A stretch of 12,747 bases of DNA from Candidatus Absconditabacterales bacterium (lineage in GTDB: Bacteria > Patescibacteriota > Gracilibacteria > Absconditabacterales > Absconditicoccaceae). The position numbers and the translations under genes were made by a program. The notes under the pieces were generated by a model that ran no database searches, was not told the origin of the DNA, and worked only from the letters and a program-made list of their open reading frames with translations. The DNA lies in contig JALOAF010000028.1 in NCBI GenBank assembly GCA_023228925.1, forward strand, positions 1 to 12,747, given 5' to 3'. Shown here piece by piece: positions 1 to 8,558 of this stretch; position 1 is the stretch's first letter; the number at the start of each line of letters is the position of its first letter.

Positions 1-112
1 TTTGACCATAATTATCATCTTTTAACTACCTAAAATTCTTTATTACTCTTGATTTTCCTTATAATAGGACTTTGATGTAAAGAGGGGGTCGGGGGGAGAT
101 TTTCACACAGCA

Positions 113-145
113 TTGTCATTCTGAGCAAAGCGAAGAATCCATTAC
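113..145 (+). repeat. REP-like hairpin, arm 1
   Basis: The tag GTCAT leads into a foldback: stem ATTCT (118-122), GA (123-124), GC, loop AAA (127-129), GC, GA (132-133), stem AGAAT (134-138), then CC. The two opposed GA dinucleotides would form a tandem G.A mismatch inside the stem. From memory, the core GTCATTCTGAG...CGAAGAATCC resembles an interspersed intergenic repeat seen in many unrelated bacterial genomes and contigs. It faces arm 2 at 162-198 in inverted orientation. Confidence 0.6.
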
Positions 146-161
146 ATACAATCCTTTTTCT

Positions 162-198
162 GTTAATGGATATTTCGCCCTACGGGCTCAATATGACC
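162..198 (-). repeat. REP-like hairpin, arm 2 (inverted)
   Basis: Read on the minus strand this has the same plan as arm 1: tag GTCAT, stem ATATT, GA, GCCC, loop GTA, GGGC, GA, stem AATAT, then CC and ATTA. The stems differ from arm 1 but stay paired (ATTCT/AGAAT versus ATATT/AATAT; GC/GC versus GCCC/GGGC), while tag, GA/GA pair and trailing CC are kept. The two arms can also pair with each other into a larger imperfect hairpin. Confidence 0.6.
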
Positions 199-228
199 AA
201 ACACTGTTATTCTAAGTGTCATTGTTTC

Positions 229-251
229 AAAAAACCCATTGGCAATCAATG
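229..251 (-). terminator. Terminator of the class A PBP gene
   Basis: Downstream of the TAA at 258-260 on the minus strand, CATTG and CAATG (247-251 and 237-241) form a 5-bp stem around a 5-nt loop, followed by GG and a run of six T. It is short but correctly placed. Confidence 0.6.
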
Positions 252-257
252 AATATT

Positions 258-3200
258 TTATCCTTCTAACCCTTCATCTTCAGAAATATTTTCCGCTCAT
301 GGTTCAACATATCAAGGAATATATTCCCTGATATCCAAAGTATCATTTAGTTCATTTCCAAAACTATCTTTGGCTATCACAGAAACTATTCAAGGACTTC
401 TAATTATAAATTCTCCTATATTTTGATCAAAACTTTTCAAAACAGTTTCTCATTGTTTTATCGTTCCTCAAACAACACTAGAAAGTTCATCATTTAATAT
501 AATTACTACCCTATATCTATCTCCATCCTTTACTACATAAGTATGGTCTTTCATAATAAATGGCGGAGTTGTGTCATTGGAAACAATAGATATATTAATA
601 GAACTTCTATTAGAATATCACTGAGTATCAATTGCTAATAAAGTAAGCTCACCATTTCAAAATTCTTCTCAAAGATCAGAAGAAATAATATCAGTAATAT
701 CATTGGCTTTACCATTGTATTCTTTTGAACCAATCACTCTATCATTTATACTTATTGAAACCCTTTTAATATTGTTTTTAGCTTTAACATTAAACCAAAT
801 CATAGGTTTTGTTGATATTTTTTGTCAATCATTTAGATTTTTTATGCTTAATTGAATATCATCGCTAATTTGTGGACTTCTATTTTCACAATAATCTTGT
901 GGCATAGCAAGCAAGATGTTGTTGTAATTAAATATTACTTTACCTGAATACTCTGGACTAGATTCTCGCATCAAAGCAGGATTGGTAGACCACTGCCACC
1001 AAGAAGTAATTTCTGCTAAATCCATTCCATTTGGCATAAATGTAGTAGGAGAAACAATAAATCAATTTACCAATTCACTCGCTGGTGTATATGGACTAGA
1101 AAGTCATCCACAAGAAGAATCAAATTCCAATGGAGTCATCAGATCATCTGCTTGGTTTGGCTGAGAATTGATATAAGTCATAGATTTTACAACGAAATCA
1201 GCTGGTGTAGAATCTGTTGCTAATTTTCAAGAAATTTTAGAAATAGCAACTTCTGCAATTTCAGTAGCAGACATTCATTGATTTGAAATATAATTATTTG
1301 CCAATAAAGTAGACCAAAATTCTCTCATTGCTTCAGCATTTAAAAATCATCCATAAGCATTATGATACATTGGAGATCAATCAGCATTTCATCATCGAAA
1401 CACAGCAACTCTTGTAGGAGTATAAGTAGCTAACCGTCCATCTCTAGCACGATCTCATTTTGGAGTTTTCATGTTTGAAGTACCAGATTTTAATCATAGT
1501 TGAAGACCACGAACTGAATATTTTCCTACTCGTTCTGGTGGCATATTGTTGGTATCAGACAATATATCCCACATCAAATATACAACTCATGGAGCAACAA
1601 CAGCTTCCTGAAGTTTTTCTTCTTTTTCATATAATAAAGACCCATCATTTGTTCTAATTTCCAAAATTGGATTAATTTCTCATGGTTGAGGAGTAGATAA
1701 ATGAGCATAAGCATTGGCCAATTCTAGCATAGGAACCTCTCCTGCTCACAAAGCCAATGTATATCCATAGTCTCAAGTAATACTCAATGAATTTAGTCAC
1801 ATTTTTCTAAGATATGGAATTGCAACATCTTGTCATCCTGCTGCTATTATCATTTTTGCTGCTGGAATGTTTCTACTATAACCAAGCGCCTTTTTTAGAG
1901 GTAAAATTCACATAAATTTTCAATCTGAATTTTTTGGTCTATCTGGTCATATTTGAAAAGGAATATCATAAATTGGTGTATCTATAGCTATTGGCAAAGT
2001 AGTTAAGCCCAAAGCATAAATCATAGGTTTCAAAGCAGATCCTAATTGTCTAGCCACTCTCACCATATCATTTTGTCATCAAATATCTTCGTTAAAATAA
2101 TCAAAAGATCAAACATAGGCCAAAATATCTCATTTTTCTGAATCTAAATATACCATAGCCTCATTTGTTGCTCCATAAACATCCAAAGAATTTTTGTTGT
2201 TTAATAATGACTTTTCTGCTATTTCTTGAATATCCAAATCCAAACTTGTTTTTACTACCAATCATCCATTCATCAATGTTTCATTATCATATTGTTCTTC
2301 CAAAAGCTTTTTGATCCACATCACAAAATGTGGAGCTTTTATTGGGAATCATCAACTTTTTAATTCTAATATCATTCATTGTAAAATCGCCTCTTTCAAA
2401 TCTTCTTCCACGATATAATCATCTTGAAACATACGGGACAAAACTAAATCTTTTCTTCACAAAGAATATTTTACATTGTATTTTACATCATCATAATATA
2501 TTGAAAAATCTACCAATCAATTATAATATTTGCTAAAAGAAGAATAGTCTTTTTTGTTTGAAAAATCAGCTTTTGATAATATAGATTCTATTTTATTAGC
2601 TATTTCTGCTTTTAATCATGTATCACTCAAAGAATATTCGTTTCATAAAGGATCAGTAATTTTCAAAGATCATATTGTAGCCGATCTATTTATATAAGGA
2701 TTGTATGCTGTAGGTCCTTTCGGTATAGAGGCCAATATAGAAGATTCCAAAATGTTAAGATCCTTGGCTGACTTACTAAAGTAAGTTTGAGCCGCTGCTT
2801 CAATTCAAAAAGCATTATTCCCAAATTCAATTTTATTTAAATATAATTCTAAAACTAATTCTTTCTTCTTATAATTCATCTCATCAGATGGCAAATTACC
2901 AACATTATCTTTTACCATATCTTCTATAACATTGTCTAGTTTTTTTGTCAAAACTATCTCTTTTAACTTTCTTTCAATTTTTCTATCTTTTGTCAAAAGT
3001 AAATTTCTAATAAGCTGTTGAGGGATAGTAGAAGCTCATTGAGTTTTACTTGCAGGATGTAATATTTTGTTGATTACTGCTCTAAATATTCATATAGTAT
3101 CAAGTCATTTATGATCCCAATAACGCTGATCTTCCACAGCAACAATAGCATTTATCATGTTTTGATTGATACCAGAATAATCTACATATTCTCTATTTTC

Positions 3201-3482
3201 GTCAAAAAGCTTGTACAAAACTTTATCGTTTCTATCAGTAATTACAGTAGCCTCAGAAAAAGTCATACTTTTAATTTGAGTAATATCTGGTAATCTTCAT
3301 TTTATTCTTACTTGAAAAAGAATAAACAAAACAATAAATCACAAAACTCACAAAACAAGAAAAGTTTTAAACAATAATTTCAAAAATCATTTTCATTTTT
3401 TATCCTTATATCAATATGTAGAATAATACTTTTTTGAACTAGTAGAGTTTGTTTTTTTAGGTGGAATTGTGTAATTTCTCAT
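258..3482 (-). CDS. Class A penicillin-binding protein (bifunctional transglycosylase/transpeptidase)
   Basis: A 1074-aa membrane-anchored enzyme that should polymerise glycan strands from lipid II and cross-link the stem peptides outside the cytoplasmic membrane. Read with TGA=Gly: basic N-terminus, one membrane segment (about 34-57), then a GT51 domain with EDQRYWDH (Glu117) and GASTIPQQL, then a transpeptidase domain with GSALKP (Ser482, SxxK), SRN (Ser536) and KSGTS (Lys665). About 300 residues follow, including a beta-rich tail resembling Big-type or PBP1C C-terminal domains. The start is the only Met before the basic anchor, and no Shine-Dalgarno is seen. CGG at codon 683 (RDG-x-LATYTPT) and CGA at 696 (VAVF-x-GGNADGSPM) fall at tryptophans usual in this family (DAWFxGYTP and VWVGND); CGA at 651 is ambiguous. 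It lies in its own unit between promoter 3501-3529 and terminator 229-251. PBP1A versus PBP1C type is not settled. Confidence 0.93.
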
Positions 3483-3500
3483 TTAATAAAACTTTTATTT

Positions 3501-3529
3501 TATATAAAAACAATAAGATATATAAGCAA
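3501..3529 (-). promoter_or_regulatory. Candidate promoter of the PBP gene
   Basis: On the minus strand, TTGCTT (3524-3529) lies 17 nt upstream of TATATA (3501-3506), whose downstream edge is 18 nt from the ATG at 3482. A 9-bp inverted repeat (AATATACTT/AAGTATATT, 3532-3555) lies just upstream of the -35 and could be an operator. High AT content lowers confidence. Confidence 0.4.
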
Positions 3530-3610
3530 TAAATATACTTTTTAAGAAGTATATTAATTATATATGAATATGTTTATAAAAATTACTGATTAAAAAACAA
3601 TTGAAGATAC

Positions 3611-3645
3611 AAAAAAAGTCCCATTTTTTTTATGAGACTTTTTGA
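3611..3645 (-). terminator. Terminator of the LysM-CHAP gene
   Basis: On the minus strand, AGTCTCAT pairs with ATGGGACT (one G.U) around an A-rich loop and is followed by a T run. It begins about 15 nt after the TAA at 3659-3661. Confidence 0.85.
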
Positions 3646-3658
3646 AATATTTATGATA

Positions 3659-4762
3659 TTAATTTGGAGTCCAAGGAGTACTCGGCATATAAATATATCA
3701 AATTATATTTGGATTGTCTACTCTATCTGTACGCCTTTGCACTACAAACTTTTTACTTCCATTCATTTCTTCTACAACCATTGTTCATGCTCATGCATTG
3801 TAGCTAATAACTTTTGCTACATGTCCTGCACTCGCATATCATCATCCTCATCTACGATAAACTACAATTGATCACACAACCGGCTTGGAACCTACACTAA
3901 ATCAAGCTGCTTTTGCATTTGCATACCATTGATTTGCATTTCAACCAAAAGGTCTAGCTTGAGAATTATCATTTAAGTAAGGGAATATTTGAGGAGTAGT
4001 AGCTGCCATATACCAAGTACAATGTCAGGCATAAAATTTATTATTGATATTTTTATTAAAAACCCAACTAGATAATATAGAAGAATTTGAATAATCTCAA
4101 GCTGTAGATACAGCAGGAGTTGTATTGCTTACCACATAAGATGTTGCAGTCGGTTTTGTGATTGTTGGTTTGTATGTTATGGTAGTTTTAGGTTTGTAAA
4201 CTGGCTTTGGTCTTTCCATCATTCATACATCATAAGCTTTTTCTAATGTAATAGGAACAAATATTTCTTGTCAGTCTTGCAACATTTCTGTTTGATCTTG
4301 GATATAGTTTAATGACATTAAATCGTCAACATCCAATCCATATCTATTTGCAAATACCAAAATATTTTGAGTTCAATCTATAGTATAAATCAATCCTTCT
4401 GACTCATCTGTAATAATTAATTTCTGATTTGGTTTTATTGGTCAAGTAATGTTATTTGTTTTTTTTATATGAGAAACAGTAGTACCAAAAGTACTAGCAA
4501 TTTTTGATAATGTGTCTCAAGCTTGAACTATATAATTTATTACTCATTTGTTGTCTTCTCATATTTCTGCACTAATATACTCTAGATTGATCATATGTTG
4601 CTCATCAGAGTTGGTTTGAACAAAAGCAACTGTATTTACATACAGTGTTTCAGGTCATTTTTGGAACTTATCTGCATATACAATAACTAACACAAATGCA
4701 AACAATAAAAATAAAGTGATTGAAAATTTTAAATAATTTAATCCTTTGTTTCTAAATGTCAT
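3659..4762 (-). CDS. LysM-CHAP peptidoglycan hydrolase
   Basis: A 367-aa exported or membrane-tethered protein predicted to bind peptidoglycan and cleave it by amidase or endopeptidase action. In order: an N-terminal hydrophobic segment (about 12-30, a signal anchor); LysM 1 (about 76-117, NYIVQAGDTLSKIA...); LysM 2 (about 125-171); a Pro/Thr/Lys-rich linker (about 185-225); and a C-terminal CHAP domain (about 240-360) with the Cys of YAGHCTWY and the His of SAGHVAKV as likely catalytic pair. Glycines at conserved places (AGDTLS, GHC, GGNA) are encoded by TGA. All its recognisable tryptophans are TGG. The ATG lies 19 nt after the encoded CCA of tRNA-Ser with no terminator between, so it is probably co-transcribed with that tRNA. 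No Shine-Dalgarno is visible. A role in daughter-cell separation or wall remodelling is inferred; involvement in attack on host cells is possible but untested. Confidence 0.9.
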
Positions 4763-4781
4763 AGAATAAGTTGATAATAAA

Positions 4782-4871
4782 TGGCGGAGAGGGTGGGATT
4801 TGAACCCACGGTTCGCGTGAACGAACAACAGTTTTCAAGACTGCCGCATTCGACCACTCTGCCACCTCTCC
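4782..4871 (-). tRNA. tRNA-Ser(UGA)
   Basis: Acceptor GGAGAGG/CCTCTCC, anticodon loop CTTGAAA (anticodon TGA, reading UCA), a long variable arm as in class II serine tRNAs, T arm GTGGG-TTCAAAT-CCCAC, discriminator G, and an encoded CCA (4782-4784). The LysM-CHAP start codon follows after 19 nt. Confidence 0.97.
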
Positions 4872-4883
4872 ACGATTTTGAGC

Positions 4884-4913
4884 ATTACACAGAGTATCTA
4901 AGTGTTTTGTCGA
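4884..4913 (-). promoter_or_regulatory. Candidate promoter of the tRNA-Ser/LysM-CHAP unit
   Basis: On the minus strand, TCGACA (4908-4913) and TGTAAT (4884-4889) are separated by 18 nt. Each matches the sigma70 consensus at 5 of 6 bases. The -10 box ends 12 nt before the tRNA 5' end, leaving a short leader for RNase P. Confidence 0.45.
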
Positions 4914-4968
4914 ATACGATCTAAAAAATAATATTTATTTTGAATTGATTTTCAAGTGTTAAAAAATA

Positions 4969-4986
4969 AACTACACTTTAGTAGTT
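4969..4986. repeat. Small inverted repeat upstream of def
   Basis: AACTAC and GTAGTT around a 6-nt spacer, in the 162-nt gap between tRNA-Ser and def. It could be an operator, or chance in AT-rich DNA. The rest of the gap shows no gene. Confidence 0.3.
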
Positions 4987-5033
4987 AAAAAGTAATTATT
5001 CACAGTTTTATTAAACTATTTTTTTATAAAAAA

Positions 5034-5519
5034 ATGATTAATCTAAAAAAGTTCTATCCAATACAAACTTGAATAGACAATAAAATCCTAAGAACAAAAA
5101 GCAAAGAAATAGACAAGATAAACTCTGATATCTTAGAGTTTTCTGAAATTTTAATGGAGTTGATGTATGAGTATGATTGAGTAGGCTTAGCTGCTCCTCA
5201 AATATGAAAAAACATTAGAATGCTTGCTATCACATTTTGGAAAGAAAATAAAAAATGATCAGAACGAATAGGAGAGGAAATTATGATAAATCCCCAAATT
5301 GTTGAAAAATCTCAAGAAATATTAGTATCAGAAGAAGCTTGTTTGTCTGTTCCTGATGTGATTTGAAAAGTAAAAAGACACCAAAATATAGTAGTTGAAT
5401 ATCTAGATATTTTGGGTAGAAAAAAGAAAAAAAAATTAAAAAACTACAACGCTTTTATCGTTCAACATGAAATTGATCACTTAGATGCAATATTATTTGT
5501 AGACAAATTGATTGAATAA
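5034..5519 (+). CDS. def: Peptide deformylase
   Basis: A 161-aa cytosolic metalloenzyme that removes the formyl group from the initiator methionine of nascent proteins. All three family motifs are visible: GVGLAAPQIG (about 49-58, expected GxGLAAxQ), EACLSVP (about 101-107, with Cys103 as metal ligand) and QHEIDHL (about 144-150, with His145, His149 and catalytic Glu146). Motif 2 has Ala where most family members have the Gly of EGCLS, and motif 3 continues DAILFVD instead of the more usual xGxLFxD; both are mild substitutions. Two glycines of motif 1 are TGA codons, which is direct evidence for TGA=Gly. Codon 78 is CGA in a variable loop, so R versus W cannot be judged there. The gene stands alone, followed by its own terminator, and has no Shine-Dalgarno. 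Confidence 0.96.
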
Positions 5520-5544
5520 AATAGTTTTGATGATCTTTTAAAAA

Positions 5545-5577
5545 CAAAAAAGCTCCTTTTCATTAGGAGTTTTTTTT
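5545..5577 (+). terminator. Terminator of def
   Basis: AGCTCC and GGAGTT (one G.U) form a stem around TTTTCATTA, with an A run before it and eight T after it. It begins about 25 nt past the def stop. Confidence 0.85.
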
Positions 5578-5625
5578 GTATTACGGAACTGTTAATTTTC
5601 GCTTGATTCTTACTAGAGTTGAGTA

Positions 5626-5702
5626 TGGAGGCACCCACCGGATTCGAACCGGTGAACCAAGGTTTTGCAGACCCGTCTATTGGACCACTCTAGCAGGGTG
5701 CC
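5626..5702 (-). tRNA. tRNA-Cys(GCA)
   Basis: Acceptor GGCACCC/GGGTGCC, anticodon loop CTGCAAA (anticodon GCA), T arm ACCGG-TTCGAAT-CCGGT, discriminator U73 as expected for cysteine, and an encoded CCA (5626-5628). A TATAAA box lies 6 nt upstream of the 5' end on the minus strand (5709-5714) and may be its -10, though no good -35 is seen. Confidence 0.96.
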
Positions 5703-5751
5703 ATAAAATTTATACAAAAATCAGAATAAAGATTAACATTCTTTTTTCAAG

Positions 5752-5809
5752 CTAAAATTTATTTTTCACTGACATTTCTACTGTGTTGCTACACTAAAAT
5801 TTATTTTTC
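5752..5809. repeat. 16-bp direct repeat at the sua5 3' end
   Basis: CTAAAATTTATTTTTC occurs at 5752-5767 and again at 5794-5809, a period of 42 nt. The second copy contains the sua5 stop codon and its last codons, so this looks like a short duplication of the gene's end. Confidence 0.6.
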
Positions 5810-6859
5810 TGCAGATTTTTTTACTCTATTCATGATAGAAAATCATAATCACTCCTCTTTTAATCATTCTATAAGTATCAAGTCTACTCAATTTGCATCA
5901 CATTGATGATAAAGTTTGAATAAATTTTGTGCACAAGTTATCAAATCTGTTTGAGATCATCGCAACAAAACTTCAAAATTTTTTGCTAATCAAGAAATGG
6001 TTTTTTTGTTTTTTTCAATCGTTTCTTTGGTTAAAATTAATGCGATCTTTTTATCTCTTGTGTCTAAAAAATCTCATACTTCTATCAAGTTTTGGAGAAT
6101 TTTAATTTTAGCACTTGGAGAATAATGTTTGTACATATTTCATGGTGAAATATTGGAAAGTTCTGAACTATATTCTATTGAAACATTTTTGTTATTTGAA
6201 AACAATACTTCAAAATCCTCTTTTGTCACAAAACCAGGACGATGTATTACAATTTTATAAAAAAGTTGACAATCATCTCTTCACATAGGTGAACAAACAG
6301 AAATTTCATCAACCTTTACAACAGTAGATTCTATCCCAACACTACAATCTCCACCATCTATAATCAATTGAATTTTATTATCAAAATATTGTTGAACCAT
6401 TTGAGCAGAGGTCGGACTTGGTTTGGTAGAAATATTGGCACTAGGAGCAGCTATCGCTAAATTTACATATTTCAAAAAATTCAAAGCTACTTGATTTGAA
6501 GGAATCCTAATTCATACATAAAGATTTTGAGAAACTACATTTGCTATATTTTCTCTTTTTCTCAAAAGAATTGTAATAGGTCCTGGCATAAGCTTTTCTA
6601 TAATTTTTTTTTCTATTGGATTGGATATGATAGCATATTTATTAATTTCTTTTTTTTCTCCAAGATGCACTATCAGTGGGTTGTTTGGAGGTCTGTTTTT
6701 AAGAGCAAAAATCTTTTCTACAGCTTTTGTATCCAAAGCATTTGCAGCAAGTCCATAAACAGTTTCCGTGGGAAAAGCCACAACTTGAGACTCCAACAAA
6801 AGTCGTTTAGCATACTTAAAAACATCTATATTTGGTTTTTGAATATTTTTCATAAACAT
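5801..6859 (-). CDS. sua5: L-threonylcarbamoyladenylate synthase (Sua5/YrdC/YwlC)
   Basis: A 352-aa cytosolic enzyme that makes threonylcarbamoyl-AMP from threonine, bicarbonate and ATP, the first step of t6A37 formation in tRNAs reading ANN codons. The YrdC domain comes first: PTETVYGLAANAL (about 30-42), KNRPPNNPL (KxR, about 54-56), PGPITILL, APSANIS (SxN) and STVV, then IHRPG. The linker SPGNMYKHYSP matches the SPG-KY-HY-P linker of two-domain Sua5. The C-terminal Sua5 domain ends GLGFSIMNRVKKSAEK, as in the family. The length fits the two-domain form rather than TsaC. Glycines at conserved positions use TGA. Codon 300 is CGA (VLL-x-GSQ), ambiguous between R and W. The start could be the first Met (6859) or Met3 (6853). 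A TATAAT overlaps the first ATG (6858-6863), which would favour Met3 and a nearly leaderless mRNA. Confidence 0.95.
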
Positions 6860-6931
6860 TATACAAATTAAATTAAGTTCACTTCACTCATTATTGATAA
6901 ATGGCTATATTTTTATTAATACAATATTCAG

Positions 6932-6957
6932 TAAAAAAAAACACCCCTTAGTGTTTA
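6932..6957 (-). terminator. Terminator overlapping the der stop codon
   Basis: On the minus strand the der TAA starts the hairpin: AAACACT pairs with GGTGTTT around AAGG, followed by a long T run. Nothing separates the stop codon from the stem, so the terminator is as compact as possible. Confidence 0.75.
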
Positions 6958-8280
6958 TTCTTTTTCCTTAGTTCTTTCTTTAAAACGAATTACTATCGGA
7001 GTTCATATAAATCCAAAGTTTTTTCTAATTGAATTTTCTATCCATTTTTTAAAAGAAAAATTTGCCCTTTCCTTTTTATTTACAAAAACAACAAATGTTG
7101 GTGCATTAATATCTACTTGTGTGATATAATACATTTTACAAACTTTGTTTTTGGGAAATCTTGGTGGTCTTTGCAACATTTCTGTGGTTATAACTTTGTT
7201 TAGTTCATTTGTATCTATTCTTTTTTCTGCTTCTTTTTTTATTTTGGAAACTAAATTTATCATTTCTTTTACTCAAGTTCATTCTGTAGAAACAATAGGA
7301 GCAATTGGAATATATTTAGCAAAATCCAAAGTAGCTTGAACCTTTTGCTTGATTTGCCTTTTTTGCACATCATCCAAAAGATCCATCTTGTTTATCGCAA
7401 AAATTATCGGCAAAGCCAGGTTATTTATTTCAGACAATAATGTCAAATCCCTGTGTGTGAGTCACTGCTCTCCATCAAGCATAAAAATCACAGCTGGTCT
7501 AGCGTATTTCAACATTCATTTAATTTTATCATAGGCAATTTTTTCTATACCATGAATACTTCATTTTTTTCTGATACCAGCAGTATCATAAATTTTGTAT
7601 CTTTTTCCTCACATAGAAAATTCTCCTGTAATATAATCACGAGTTGTGCCTAAATAATCTTCTACTTTCGCTAATTTGGTTCAAACCAAGGTGTTTAAAA
7701 GAGTAGACTTACCTACATTTGGTTTTCAGACAATAGCTATTCCTATCAAATTTTCTTTTTTAACATTTTCAGTTTTTCATTCTTTATCTTTGAAATAATC
7801 TATTATAAAGTCTTCTAGCTCAGTTATGTTTAATTCTTGTTTGGCACTAACTCATATCACTTGTTCTATTCATAAATCATAATAATCCGAAATTGCTAAA
7901 TCTATTTCGCTTGATTTATAGTTAATGTCTAATTTATTTACAACTAACACTGTTTGTTTTCTTTTATTAGAGTCCATAATATATCAATAAATCTTTTGTT
8001 CTTTGGCTGTAATACCAACAGAATCATCTATAACAAAAAAAACAAGATCAGATTCATCTATAATTTTTGTAATATAAGACCACTCTTCCTCAAACTCTAT
8101 CAATCAAGGACTATCAGCAAATCTTACATCTCCAATCTGATCCACATGAATATCATGAAAAATTATATCTGTGGTAGTACCAGGAATGTCTGTAACTATG
8201 GCTCTAAATTGTCATATAAGTCTATTAAAAAGAGTAGATTTTCAGACATTGGTAGCTCAAACCAATCATATTTGAAACAT
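6955..8280 (-). CDS. der: Ribosome-assembly GTPase Der (EngA)
   Basis: A 441-aa cytosolic protein with two tandem GTPase domains and a C-terminal KH-like domain, needed for late assembly of the large ribosomal subunit. G domain 1: GATNVGKST (P loop), DIPGTTTD (switch I), DSPG (G3) and NKLD (G4). G domain 2: GKPNVGKST, YLGTTRD, DTAG and NKMD. The KH-like end contains RPPRFPKNKVCKMYYITQ and FGFIGTPIVIRFKER, both typical of Der. Length is normal for the family (about 435-490). TGA encodes the invariant P-loop glycine in both G domains, the cleanest evidence in the window for TGA=Gly. The ATG at 8280 is set by the usual few residues before the first P loop. It is divergent from ftsW across a 278-nt gap. 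A TATAAT on the minus strand at 8341-8346 may be its -10. Confidence 0.97.
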
Positions 8281-8399
8281 AATATAAATTCTAAATTAAA
8301 AAAGTTAAATTAGGTAAAGAATATTATTTTAAGTAATGTCATTATAAAAAATCTACATTTAAAGATTTTTAGATAAGAGCAAAACAAAATGAAAAACAA

Positions 8400-8429
8400 T
8401 TGACAGATAATCAATACAAAATACATAAT
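8400..8429 (+). promoter_or_regulatory. Candidate promoter of the ftsW unit
   Basis: A perfect TTGACA (8400-8405), 18 nt, then CATAAT (8424-8429, 5 of 6). It would give a 5' leader of about 120 nt before the ATG at 8559. That leader contains a 16-bp palindrome TTTTTTAGCTAAAAAA (8432-8447) of unknown meaning. The 8281-8558 gap has no other clear content apart from the der -10 candidate at 8341-8346. Confidence 0.45.
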
Positions 8430-8558
8430 AGTTTTTTAGCTAAAAAAGTAAACATAAAGTAATAAAAAACTTTTGATTTACAAAAAACACAAAAATTAAC
8501 ATTGAAAAAACCTTTCACAAAATTAGAGTCACAATACTATTTTAGAATAAAAAAAAAT

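Larger units (their letters stand above)
1..257. other. Non-coding left flank
   Basis: I find no supported gene here. The stretch holds AT-rich sequence, a G-rich stretch at 82-98 (G5-TC-G6, striking in such an AT-rich window), two inverted REP-like hairpins (113-145 and 162-198), a small ACACT/AGTGT inverted repeat near 201-219, and the terminator of the leftward penicillin-binding protein gene. Confidence 0.6.

Noticed and set aside
6527..6871. Antisense open frames over sua5, der, the PBP and the LysM gene
   Set aside because: Composition shadows of well-supported genes on the opposite strand.
8432..8447. TTTTTTAGCTAAAAAA palindrome as terminator or operator
   Set aside because: No GC stem and no T tract after it; with its low complexity it may be chance in AT-rich DNA.
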